Source: Echinicola soli
Lineage (GTDB): Bacteria > Bacteroidota > Bacteroidia > Cytophagales > Cyclobacteriaceae
Direction: 5' to 3'
NCBI RefSeq assembly: GCF_006575665.1
Contig: NZ_CP041253.1
Coordinates: forward strand, 4,315,001 to 4,379,000
DNA length: 64,000 nucleotides
Made by a program: the position numbers and the translations under genes. The notes beneath the pieces were generated by a model. It was not told where the DNA came from and made no database searches. It saw only the letters and a program-made list of their open reading frames with translations. Of this stretch, positions 37,140-45,271 are shown in pieces. Position 1 is the first letter of the stretch. Each line of letters starts with the position of its first letter.

Positions 37140-38057
37140 TTAAAAGCAAAGTGCAGCAGCCCCTTGTGTTCCGGCATTGTTGCCTAAAATGGCTTTTTTG
37201 AGTTGAATGTCTTTGGTGTAATAATGAGTAAGGTATTGCCTAACGGTCTTTTCGAGTGCAGGCATCATAAACTCCAATCCAGCGGAGATTCCTCCTCCAA
37301 AATACACTTCATTTATGTCTAAAATACGGATTGTGGAGACAATCGCCTCGCCAAGGATATTCCCCACTTCCTCAAATGTGTTCAAGGAAACTTCATTTCC
37401 CACACGAGCTGTATCTACTAGCAAATGGGTCCCCAATTCTTTGTCCAATAGCTCTCCGGCCTTTTCAGGATAAGCATTGATCATCCTTTCCAGAATGTTC
37501 AATATGCCATTTCTGCCAATAATGGTTTCCAAGCGGGCATTTCCCCTAGAGAGCATATGCCCCATTTCCATAGCGTTGCCGCGTGCTCCTTTAAAAATCT
37601 TCCCTTCCACTACAGCAGCACTTCCGATCCCTGTTCCCATCGTGATAAACAGAAAATTAGGAGAGGGCTTCGACGAAGCAAACTTAAACTCCCCCATGGC
37701 CGCCGCACTGGCATCATTTTCCAGGAAAAAGCTCTTTTCAGGATACTTCTCCAAAAGTGCCCCCTTCAGGTCAAATCCATCCAGTTCAGGTATAGCAGGA
37801 ATTTCCAGTGTGGTCGTTCGCTCTTTATTGATCAAGCCCGGTAAGCCTATGCCTACCTTATTGACATCGGGATATTTTGACAAGTACTTCCCAATGACAT
37901 CCACAAAGCAGGAATTAAAGCCTTTTGGGTCATCCTTGTAGTGACTGGTATCTTCTTTATCAAAAGAAACGATATCTCCTTGCTGACTCACTTTACCAAT
38001 TTTCAGGTGGGTTCCACCCACGTCTACACCCAGAAAGTGTTCGTTTTGATTACTCAT
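37140..38057 (-). CDS. ROK family sugar kinase
   Basis: 305 residues. 'FLGVDVGGTHLKIGKV' is the N-terminal phosphate-binding site, 'FLENDASAAAMGEFKF' contains the catalytic Asp segment and 'LFITMGTGIGSAAVVEG' the sugar-binding loop. This is the size and form of a glucokinase-like ROK protein. The usual ROK zinc site (H...C-x-C-G-x-x-G-C) is replaced here by 'GHMLSRGNARLETIIGRNGI', with no cysteines. It probably phosphorylates a hexose with ATP, glucose being most likely. It is monocistronic. Confidence 0.85.
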   Translation of the reverse strand: MSNQNEHFLGVDVGGTHLKIGKVSQQGDIVSFDKEDTSHYKDDPKGFNSCFVDVIGKYLSKYPDVNKVGIGLPGLINKERTTTLEIPAIPELDGFDLKGALLEKYPEKSFFLENDASAAAMGEFKFASSKPSPNFLFITMGTGIGSAAVVEGKIFKGARGNAMEMGHMLSRGNARLETIIGRNGILNILERMINAYPEKAGELLDKELGTHLLVDTARVGNEVSLNTFEEVGNILGEAIVSTIRILDINEVYFGGGISAGLEFMMPALEKTVRQYLTHYYTKDIQLKKAILGNNAGTQGAAALCF

Positions 38058-38106
38058 GGTTTACGGTTTAATAGGTTTTGGATTCTAAAATACTAAACAG
38101 ATCAGT

Positions 38107-38595
38107 TTACTTCCTAAATTCTTTGGAAAAGACTTGAAAGATTTCATTAACGGCAGGACAAACCAAGGTGTTTTTTAACGTCAAACCGAGAATTCCATGC
38201 ATGTTTTTCCGATTGGTATGTGGATATTCCCGGCATGCCTTGGGGCGAGACTCATACACAAAACACTTGTTATCATCACCCAAAAAAGGACATGGGGCAC
38301 TGTTCAGCACAAAATCCCCTTCCTCATCCCGGTGCAAATACGAATCGATAAATTCCGAAGTCTTCATGCGAAGCTTCTTTGCCAGTCGATCAATATCAAT
38401 TTGCAAAAAAATAGGACTAGTGGTCTTGCAGCAGTTGGCACATTCCAGGCAATCCATCTTTTCAAATTGTTCCTCATGAGCTTCTTTAAACCTTTCATCA
38501 AGCACCTTGGGTTTGATCTTTCCCAATCGTGCCCGGAGTTTCTTGTTATGGCTATAATCCGAAAGGGATTTTTGCCTGAAATTTTCTAGGTCCAT
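38107..38595 (-). CDS. YkgJ-type cysteine cluster protein
   Basis: 162 residues. Cysteines are arranged as C-L-E-C-A-N-C-C, 'SAPCPFLGDDNKCFVYESRPKACREYP' and 'LVCPA', the Fe- or Zn-binding cluster of the YkgJ (UPF0153/CxxCxxCC) family. The N-terminal is helical. Family function is not defined, although a metal cluster is expected. It lies 49 bp upstream of the ROK kinase on the same strand and may be co-transcribed. Confidence 0.85.
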   Translation of the reverse strand: MDLENFRQKSLSDYSHNKKLRARLGKIKPKVLDERFKEAHEEQFEKMDCLECANCCKTTSPIFLQIDIDRLAKKLRMKTSEFIDSYLHRDEEGDFVLNSAPCPFLGDDNKCFVYESRPKACREYPHTNRKNMHGILGLTLKNTLVCPAVNEIFQVFSKEFRK

Positions 38596-38812
38596 ACTTT
38601 ACTTTTGTTGAATTGCCTGATTGTCGAACTGGTAAATCGTAGGTGACAACTCAATAAATTTAACGGCTCAGCAGTTATACGGCTCAGCGATTTCACACTT
38701 CCCAGTCCCTTAAAACCATATTTTCACCTATTACAGGTATATTTTAAGGTAAAATATTTGGATTTTACAATATTATTCGTAGTTTTATTAGTAATTCCAA
38801 ACCAGTTTCGAC

Positions 38813-39172
38813 ATGAAAATGCACCCTAACGAATTGTTCTTCTATTATATTCCCTCGCATACTATTGACAAACAAGCCAGGGCGTATGCGCGATCGGTAT
38901 CTCGGTATGTCAATGAGATCAATATTGAAAAAGAACACATTACCACGACGGGATGGCGAACCATCTTGGACAAGTTGCATTTACGTCCCAAAGATTTACT
39001 CAACCGTGCTCATCCTGAATATCAAAGCCAAATAGCAGGCAAAACCTGGGATGATGAAAGCTGGCTGCACATCCTGGTAAAACACCCTTACCTGCTCAAG
39101 GCTCCCATCGCCATTAAACGTGATAAGGCGGTTCTATGTATTAATCCTGGAGAGATATTTAAACTGAATTAA
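38813..39172 (+). CDS. ArsC/Spx-fold protein lacking the catalytic cysteine
   Basis: 119 residues. 'ILDKLHLRPKDLLNRAHPEY' and 'DESWLHILVKHPYLLKAPIAIKRDKAVLC' match the ArsC/Spx/YffB thioredoxin-like fold, including the Arg in 'APIAIKR'. Where the family has its N-terminal Cys (C-x-x-C or C-S-T-S) this protein reads 'FYYIPSHTIDKQARAY', so it cannot act by the usual Cys chemistry. The single remaining Cys is near the C-terminus ('VLCIN'). It may be a binding or structural protein. Its 3' end overlaps the convergent CvfB gene by 4 bp. Confidence 0.75.
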   Translation: MKMHPNELFFYYIPSHTIDKQARAYARSVSRYVNEINIEKEHITTTGWRTILDKLHLRPKDLLNRAHPEYQSQIAGKTWDDESWLHILVKHPYLLKAPIAIKRDKAVLCINPGEIFKLN

Positions 39173-40017
39173 TCTATCAGGCTGATACCGTCTTCCTTGA
39201 TTTCGATTTTCCTACTTTTATAAAGTTGACCAATGGATTGTTTAAAGTGCTTTTTACTCATCCCTAAAGTCTTTTTGATTTCTTCGGGGGATGATTTATC
39301 ATGAAGGGGCAAAAAATGCTTAACTTTTAAAAGGTTTAAGATTTTTTCTGCCCCTTCTTCGTATTTCTGGCGGCCGATGGGCGTTAGCTGTAAGTCCAAT
39401 TTCCCGTCATCCCTTCGCTTCTTAATATACACCTTCACATTGTCTCCCACTTCTATATCCTTAAAGGTCTCATTCTCATAGAGCAGCCCCTCATAATGCT
39501 GGTTGATCAACACCTTGTAGCCCAGATCAGATGATTCAAACACTAAGCCATCCACTTCCTGTCCTTCTTCGAAGATAGCCGTATCACTGAGCATAAAATC
39601 CTGGTACTTGGATACGCCGATCAGTCGGCTGGTTTTAAAGTCAACACAGATCATGACCAAGTGCTTTTCCCCCTGTCTCATGGGCTTGCCCATTTCAGAG
39701 ATAGGGACAAAAAGGTCCTTGGGCAGTCCCCAGTCCATAAAAGCCCCAAACTTGGTTACCTCTTTTACTTCCATTACTGCAAATTCATCTGCCAAAGCCA
39801 CCGGTCTGTCGGTTATGGCCACAGGACGGTCTTCACTGTCAGTATAAACAAACACGGCTACTTCATCCCCCTCTTTCTCATCTCCCAAAAGATAGCCCTT
39901 TGGCAATAGCACTTCGTTGCCGTTGGATAAATTTAAATATGCGCCATTTGCCGTAAAGCGGGTGATTGGTAGCGTAGAAATCTTCCCTAGTTCTTTAATA
40001 GTATCCATATCCTGCAA
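39169..40017 (-). CDS. CvfB-type S1 RNA-binding protein
   Basis: 282 residues built from consecutive S1-like domains: 'AVMEVKEVTKFGAFMDWGLPKDLFVPISEM' is a clear S1 motif, 'LVFESSDLGYKVLINQHYEGLLYENE' a second. A C-terminal winged helix follows ('EIKKTLGMSKKHFKQSIGQLYKSRKIEI'). This order is that of CvfB/YitL, an RNA-binding regulator of virulence and gene expression in Firmicutes. Function here is presumed post-transcriptional. ATG at residue 4 is an alternative start. Confidence 0.88.
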   Translation of the reverse strand: MQDMDTIKELGKISTLPITRFTANGAYLNLSNGNEVLLPKGYLLGDEKEGDEVAVFVYTDSEDRPVAITDRPVALADEFAVMEVKEVTKFGAFMDWGLPKDLFVPISEMGKPMRQGEKHLVMICVDFKTSRLIGVSKYQDFMLSDTAIFEEGQEVDGLVFESSDLGYKVLINQHYEGLLYENETFKDIEVGDNVKVYIKKRRDDGKLDLQLTPIGRQKYEEGAEKILNLLKVKHFLPLHDKSSPEEIKKTLGMSKKHFKQSIGQLYKSRKIEIKEDGISLID

Positions 40018-40290
40018 AGGTAACTAAAAGTGTGCAAATAGTAAGAAGCTGACTCTGGCAGGTGCAAAGTATCAAGAGGACAAGATCCTAACGGGTGGTT
40101 GGAGAGAAAAGAAAAGAGTGTCATCCCTCCCTTGTCTCACCTGCTCTATAAATCCTGAATTAATAGCTTGCTAAACCCAAGGATAAAAATTAGTTTTATA
40201 TAAATCCAATATGTCAGTACCTGTAGGAATCAACAGATCTCGCACTGCATATACCAAGGGCAATGAGCCAAGTAATAAAACCACTATTTA

Positions 40291-41181
40291 ATGTTGAAAA
40301 TAGCAGTAATAGGATCAGGGACCATGGGAAACGGAATCGCCCATGTCTTTGCCCAACATGGTCGTCAGGTAGTTCTTATTGACACCAATGAAAAGGCTTT
40401 GGAAAAGGGTTTGTCGACAATTGGTAAAAACCTGGATAGGCAGATCTCCAGAGGGATCATCCAAGCAGAAGAAAAGGGGGTCGTTTTGGCGAATATCACC
40501 ACCCATACCCAATTGGAAAGCGGAGTGCAAAACGCAGACATCGTGGTAGAAGCCGCTACCGAAAACACCCAACTGAAGCTGGACATTTTCCGACAGCTGG
40601 ATCGGCACTGTCCAAAAAACACCATTTTGGCCACGAACACTTCCTCCATTTCCATTACCAAAATAGCCGCTGCTACCGAGCGGCCGGAAAAGGTCATTGG
40701 GATGCACTTTATGAATCCAGTCCCCATCATGCAGTTGGTAGAAGTCATCAAAGGGTACAAGACCTCTGAAGAAACCACCCATCAGATCATGTCCATAGCG
40801 AAAGGATTGGACAAGCTACCAGTAGAGGTCAACGACTACCCTGGTTTCGTCGCCAATCGCATCCTGATGCCCATGATCAATGAAGCCATCTATACCCTGT
40901 TTGAAGGAGTGGCTGGGGTAGAAGAAATCGACACCGTCATGAAACTCGGCATGGCACACCCCATGGGGCCGCTACAGCTCGCCGATTTTATTGGTTTGGA
41001 TGTCTGCCTTTCTATTTTAAATGTACTTTACGAAGGCCTGGGTAATCCCAAATACGCACCTTGCCCCCTGCTGGTCAACATGGTCGAAGCTGGCAATAAA
41101 GGCGTCAAATCCGGAGAAGGTTTTTACATCCATACTCAAGGAAGCAAAGAACTGATCGTTTCAGAACGGTTTAAAAAGTAA
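40291..41181 (+). CDS. 3-hydroxybutyryl-CoA dehydrogenase
   Basis: 296 residues. The Rossmann NAD site is 'KIAVIGSGTMGNGIAHVFAQHG'. 'TNTSSISITKIAAATERPEKVIGMHFMNPVPIM' carries the catalytic His, and 'NDYPGFVANRILMPMINEAIYTLFEGVAG' is the typical C-terminal domain entry with the conserved Asn. Size and motifs match FadB2x/Hbd-type enzymes, which oxidise 3-hydroxyacyl-CoA with NAD. It is not in an obvious fatty-acid operon but lies 122 bp before the deoxynucleoside kinase on the same strand. Confidence 0.9.
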   Translation: MLKIAVIGSGTMGNGIAHVFAQHGRQVVLIDTNEKALEKGLSTIGKNLDRQISRGIIQAEEKGVVLANITTHTQLESGVQNADIVVEAATENTQLKLDIFRQLDRHCPKNTILATNTSSISITKIAAATERPEKVIGMHFMNPVPIMQLVEVIKGYKTSEETTHQIMSIAKGLDKLPVEVNDYPGFVANRILMPMINEAIYTLFEGVAGVEEIDTVMKLGMAHPMGPLQLADFIGLDVCLSILNVLYEGLGNPKYAPCPLLVNMVEAGNKGVKSGEGFYIHTQGSKELIVSERFKK

Positions 41182-41303
41182 TCAGTAGGCAGTTTTAGGA
41201 TTTATACAGATTCGTTCAGTCTCACAGGATGCCATTTTGGCCATTGGGCCTTCACCTTTAGCCCCACTCACCGACCATTAACCTTTCATCAAAACAACCA
41301 ATC

Positions 41304-41921
41304 ATGCACATCGCTATAGCTGGCAATATCGGAAGTGGCAAAACAACCCTTGCTAAAAAACTGGGCAAACATTATGGCTGGAAAATCAAGCTTGAGGATG
41401 CTGAAGACAATCCCTATTTGGAGGATTTCTACGAAGACATGAAAAAATGGGCCTTTCACCTACAGATTTATTTTTTAAACAGTCGTTTTCAACAAGTCAA
41501 GGAGATCGCAAAGTCCGCAACATCCACTGTTCAGGACAGGACAATCTACGAAGACGCCCACATTTTTGCGGCCAACCTGCACCAATCTGGCTGTTTTGAA
41601 GAGCGAGATTACCAAAATTACCTAAAACTCTTCCATTCGATGATGGAATATGCCGCACCGCCAGATCTTTTGATCTACCTGCGCGCCGATATCCCTAAAC
41701 TGGTAAGCCAGATTGAAAAAAGGGGGCGGGACTACGAAACCACTATCAGCATCAATTATCTCAAAAACCTCAATAAGCACTATGAAAACTGGATCAATCA
41801 CTACGACAAAGGCAAATTACTGATCATCGATGTCAACGACCTCGACTTTGTGTCCAACAGGGAGGACTTTAGCTTTATCGTCAACCAGATCGACAGGGAA
41901 ATCAACGGGCTGTTTTCGTAA
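41304..41921 (+). CDS. deoxynucleoside kinase
   Basis: 205 residues. The P-loop is 'IAGNIGSGKTTLAKKL', followed by 'DAEDNPYLEDFY', 'FLNSRFQQVKEI' and the D-R-T/S-type motif 'TVQDRTIYEDAHIFAA' that is diagnostic of the dNK/dGK/dAK family. 'YLRADIPKLVSQIEKRGRDYE' is the lid. It phosphorylates deoxynucleosides (dA/dG-type most often in this clade) for salvage. An IS4-type element lies directly downstream, 10 bp after the stop codon, and is outside the gene. Confidence 0.92.
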   Translation: MHIAIAGNIGSGKTTLAKKLGKHYGWKIKLEDAEDNPYLEDFYEDMKKWAFHLQIYFLNSRFQQVKEIAKSATSTVQDRTIYEDAHIFAANLHQSGCFEERDYQNYLKLFHSMMEYAAPPDLLIYLRADIPKLVSQIEKRGRDYETTISINYLKNLNKHYENWINHYDKGKLLIIDVNDLDFVSNREDFSFIVNQIDREINGLFS

Positions 41922-41941
41922 GGTCTTTTAACCTGAAATAT

Positions 41942-43335
41942 CAATGTCGTTTAGTTAAGGATTTTTTTTAATTTTTGGGTAAGAAAAGGGAGCGTAGTTT
42001 TTTTGAAAGAAATCTGACAACGAGAAAGTCCTTTTCCTTTTCGGAGGACTTTTTAAAACTATTAAAAAGCAATATAGAAAATGGATTGACACGAGACAGG
42101 TTCCGTACGACTAACAAAGCATTTGTTCGCCAGCGGTGTTTGGGGTTTACTGATCTTATCTACTTTATGTTAGGTTTAGGTTAATCCAGTGTTCAGCAAG
42201 AGCTGGATGATTTTTTTCGGATAAATTGGTCAGCTATTCCAAAGGAGCTTTCAGTCAGCAGCGATCCAAACTAAACCCCAAGGTGTTTACCTGGCTGAAT
42301 GGAAAACAATGTTCTTTTTATTATAATAAAGCCAGCCATGTCCGTAGATGGAAAGGTTTTCGGCTTATAGGTATTGACGGCAGTACTCAGCAGCTTCCTT
42401 ACAGTAAAGAACTGGCAAAAGGTTTTGGCCAGTTCGAAACCCGGACTGAAAACGGCAGAAAAGTAGTCCTGGCCCGTGTTTCCCAAGCCTACGATGTACT
42501 CAATCAAATCAGCATAGATGCCAAAATCAAGCATTACAGGACAAGTGAACTTTCTCTCTGTGAAAGTCACCTTCCCTGTCTGGGGCAGGGAGACCTGCTT
42601 ATAATGGATCGGGCCTATGCGGCCTTTTGGCTCATGTCCTCATTGGTTCAGCAACAAAAATCTTTTGTCATCAGGGTAAAGGCAAACAGGTGGAAACAGG
42701 CAAAGGCATTTTTAGCATCTACCCAAAAACAGCAGTTAATAGAGGTCTCCCCTTCCAAAGAGGCCATATACAGGTGTAAGGAAAGGAATATTTCTACTGA
42801 GGCACTCAAATTAAGACTGGTACGGGTACCGATTGAATCAGGAGAAGACCATATATTGGTAACCAACCTGGTTGACCATAAAAAGTACCCTGTCAGGGAA
42901 ATCCGTGAGCTTTATAGGAAAAGATGGCCTGTTGAAGAGTCGTTCAAACTACTGAAAACCAGGGCGGAACTTGAAAACCTGAGCGGAAAGACGGCCAGGG
43001 CCGTTCTCCAAGATTTTAACAGCATCATTCTCAGGGCCAACTTGAGCAACATCCTCAGTAAAACACTTACCAAAAAAGGGGTTGACTACTGTAACAAAAA
43101 ACGGAAAAATACTTATCAGATCAACAGAACCCAGGCTTATCGTAAAACCAAACCTATACTTGATCAACTGAACAAAGGGATCGACAAAATCATCGGAAAA
43201 ATATCCGATTACGCTTTCAAACTATTGCTTCAGCTTGAAATAGTGCGGCCCAACAGGTCAGTTCCAAGAATAAAAAGGTATATAGCGCTAGACCCAGCAA
43301 TTTTATAACTTATAATCCTTAACTAAACGACATTG
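41942..43335 (+). mobile_element. IS4-family insertion sequence with perfect ends and target duplication
   Basis: The 1,394-bp element starts CAATGTCGTTTAGTTAAGG and ends with its exact inverse, CCTTAACTAAACGACATTG; the repeat extends to 22 bp. The 10-bp sequence CCTGAAATAT flanks both ends (41932-41941 and 43336-43345), a target duplication of the size expected for IS4-type elements. The right flank is a ~180-bp repeat also found at 56054-56235. The transposase inside is broken. Confidence 0.88.
41975..43308 (+). pseudogene. IS4-family transposase, disrupted
   Basis: The N-terminal part (41975-42184, TTG start) reads 'RKSFSFSEDFLKLLKS' to 'FMLGLG' and stops at TAA 42182. Its continuation 'SSVQQELDDFF' lies in the same frame, so the TAA is a nonsense change. 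After a T7 run at 42211-42217 the frame shifts by -1 to 'KGAFSQQRSKLNPKVFTWLN' and stays open to 43308. The C-terminal half has the DDE features 'RLIGIDGSTQQLP', 'LLIMDRAYAAFW' and 'YRKRWPVEESFKLLKTR' (Y-R-E/K-R-W signature). Two lesions make the protein non-functional unless read-through and frameshift both occur. Confidence 0.8.
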
Positions 43336-43510
43336 CCTGAAATATGCATTAGCCTATTTATTACGACCTGAAACTACTTTAAAATCAGACGCTTTGCTTT
43401 AGTTTTCAACATCACCATAGCGGTGCTATGCTTCTGCCTCCAAACTAGCTGATTTTCTTTCATTTATAAGTTTCACTATATTGCATAATCCAGGTTTAAC
43501 CAGACAGACA
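43336..43510 (+). repeat. ~180-bp dispersed repeat R1, copy 1
   Basis: It matches 56054-56235, sharing CCTGAAATATGCATTAGC, TATTTATTACGACCTGAAAC, ACTTTAAAATCAGACGCTTT, CATCACCATAGC and later TGCATAA...CCGGGTTTAA-type sequence. It contains a short hairpin, CATAGC-GGT-GCTATG. It begins at the IS4 insertion point. Confidence 0.7.
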
Positions 43511-43543
43511 CTCTTTGGAATTTTATATTCTATAGTAAAATAT

Positions 43544-43734
43544 TACTGGAGTACGAGAAAACAATCGTCAAATTGAAAAAAAACCAACTGTTTTCATCCC
43601 TAAATCCCCTAAAAGGGACTTTCTAAAGCTCCCCTTTTGGGGATGGGTGTAATTTTTGGGATTGGAATAAAAACCTCAAATTTCTATTTAAAGAAAGTTT
43701 TTGATCATATTTGAAATTTAGTCGGACGCCAGTA
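43544..43734 (+). repeat. MITE-like element A, copy 2
   Basis: 191 bp, beginning TACTGGAGTACGA and ending TCGGACGCCAGTA (imperfect inverted ends). The middle holds the hairpin ATCCCCTAAAAGGG/CCCCTTTTGGGGAT with a bulge. The outer sequence is nearly identical to copy 3. It has no coding capacity. Confidence 0.8.
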
Positions 43735-43840
43735 ATTATAAACCCGACTTTATGCCAGTCCGGAGTTACTCCGTCAGGAGTTTCCAGGGCATAAATACCG
43801 AACAACAATAAAGAAATCGCCGGAACTGGTCCCCCATCCA

Positions 43841-44485
43841 TCAAACGGCTTTTCGCTGCAGCCAATTTAAGATCGCGTTGTAATTTTCCTCCTTTGGATT
43901 CATCAGCAGCTGATCGATTTTTTTGAGGCTACCACCCGTCATGATATTTTCATACATGGGAATACGGATGATCTTGTAGCCATGTAGCCTGCTCAGTAGA
44001 TCGTATTGGGCATCATTATAGGCATTTAGCTTCCACCCTGCCGCGCCGTTTCCAGTGAGATCTCCCGGCTCCATGGACTCTCCAAAGCATTTGGTGGCAA
44101 TGGGTGGGCCATTCCAAATCCTATCATGCTGGCCAGCCTTATGACATTCCCGCTCAAAAGTCCGGCACAACCGCTTATAACTGTCCAGCCAGGAAAAAGT
44201 AAATACTTCATACAGAGAAGCCTTCAGTGTAGCCAAACGATAACGGTTAAAATGCACCGCATCGTCATATATGAACAGAAATCGATCAATTCTAAAATCA
44301 AATCGCAACCTCTCCAACAAAACCGGTTCCCCAATACCACCCATACACTCGTAGAGTTCTGCTTGCAGCCCGGCAGCTTTATCGTCCAGTAACTTTTTAT
44401 TGATTTCCAACCGGAAGTCCTCTTCCAGATCGACATTATTCTCTAGCAGTACCTTGATAAGGTTTTGGACTTTTAATTGGTGCAC
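43841..44485 (-). CDS. uncharacterised 214-residue protein
   Basis: No signal peptide or membrane segment. The middle has 'LERLRFDFRIDRFLFIYDDAVHFNRYR', rich in acidic and aromatic residues, then 'FTFSWLDSYKRLCRTFERECHKAG', and the C-terminal half has 'HGYKIIRIPMYENI'. The pattern (acidic pairs, a later Lys-containing strand) could fit a nuclease-like fold, but I cannot confirm a PD-(D/E)XK motif. I do not recognise the family. It is alone, with MITE A copy 2 just beyond its 3' end and HPt and small TM genes nearby. Confidence 0.6.
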   Translation of the reverse strand: MHQLKVQNLIKVLLENNVDLEEDFRLEINKKLLDDKAAGLQAELYECMGGIGEPVLLERLRFDFRIDRFLFIYDDAVHFNRYRLATLKASLYEVFTFSWLDSYKRLCRTFERECHKAGQHDRIWNGPPIATKCFGESMEPGDLTGNGAAGWKLNAYNDAQYDLLSRLHGYKIIRIPMYENIMTGGSLKKIDQLLMNPKEENYNAILNWLQRKAV

Positions 44486-44522
44486 TTGTATATTTCTTTT
44501 GTGATAATGTGGATGATTGATG

Positions 44523-44672
44523 TTATTCGGAATCCGAATTGATAATCCTTTCTTTTAGGCTTCCCTTGGAGCCCGGAAAGGTCGTTTTGGAAGAGATATC
44601 AAGTCCGATCAAGATCATGATGATCAGAAAAACGATACTTACCAGTAGAAATATTTTTTTCTTTGTTTTCAT
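44523..44672 (-). CDS. small single-helix membrane protein
   Basis: 49 residues from ATG 44672: a basic start (M-K-T-K-K-K), one helix ('IFLLVSIVFLIIMILIGLDI') and a polar tail ending 'NSDSE'. The frame extends upstream to 44777 but that part reads as an unrelated hydrophobic stretch. A gene this short is uncertain, though a basic start followed by a helix is coherent. No family recognised. Confidence 0.45.
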   Translation of the reverse strand: MKTKKKIFLLVSIVFLIIMILIGLDISSKTTFPGSKGSLKERIINSDSE

Positions 44673-44847
44673 ATTGAAATCTTTTCGCCTATTTTTCCAA
44701 TATAAATTTTGCCAAAAGTAGTTTAAACTTAACGTTAATAAAAAACTAAAAGCCCCTAAAAACGTTAAAACAGCCAAATCTTGGTTTATTTCATATAAGG
44801 CAAAATTGACAAACTATTACTTCTTAACCATTTTCTTTAACTACCAA

Positions 44848-45180
44848 ATGTACGAACTTATCAATAAGGATGTTATTTTTCAGTTCTTAGGAGATGACCC
44901 TGAACTCATTCGCCCTATGCTGGAAATGGTATTGAACAACAACCTCACCGAACTGGAGGAACTCGACAGCCTTTATCAGAAGGGCAACTACGACGAAGTG
45001 AGAATAAAAGTACACAAAGCAAAGTCCGCGATGGGCTATGTCGGCGCTTCTTCCACCAAAAATTTGCTTCAGGAAATCGAAAAGGATGTGGCCAATACCT
45101 ATCCAAAAAACATCTCAGCGCTTAAGGCGGAAATTGAAATCATCAAAAAGGAAATTTCCGATTTTTTGAAAAGCATGTAA
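44848..45180 (+). CDS. solitary HPt domain protein
   Basis: 110 residues from ATG 44848. The HPt helix 'VRIKVHKAKSAMGYVGASS' contains H-x-x-K-S with His56 as the likely phosphoacceptor, followed by the usual Gly-containing turn. It has helices on both sides ('DDPELIRPMLEMVLNNNLTELEEL', 'NISALKAEIEIIKKEISDFL'). It presumably carries phosphate in a multistep relay; no kinase or receiver is adjacent. A second solitary HPt protein occurs at 8755-9123. Confidence 0.78.
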   Translation: MYELINKDVIFQFLGDDPELIRPMLEMVLNNNLTELEELDSLYQKGNYDEVRIKVHKAKSAMGYVGASSTKNLLQEIEKDVANTYPKNISALKAEIEIIKKEISDFLKSM

Positions 45181-45271
45181 CGGGCTTTTATTCATAAGCT
45201 TTCGTAACCATTTAACCTTTTTGCCTTGCAAGATTTAGACTTCTTGATCATATTGGGGAAAAATCCCAAAT

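Noticed and set aside
36753..37143. ORFs on both strands over the tandem repeat.
   Set aside because: Coding is produced by the repeat itself and neither frame has a recognisable domain. The last ~37 residues of the minus-strand frame look protein-like, so a gene fragment is possible but not supported.
42182..42226. Programmed -1 frameshift at the T7 run of the IS4 transposase (T-TTT-TTT is a classic slippery heptamer).
   Set aside because: A TAA stop at 42182-42184 lies upstream in the incoming frame, so ribosomes would not reach the T-run. IS4 transposases normally use one frame. Decay is simpler.
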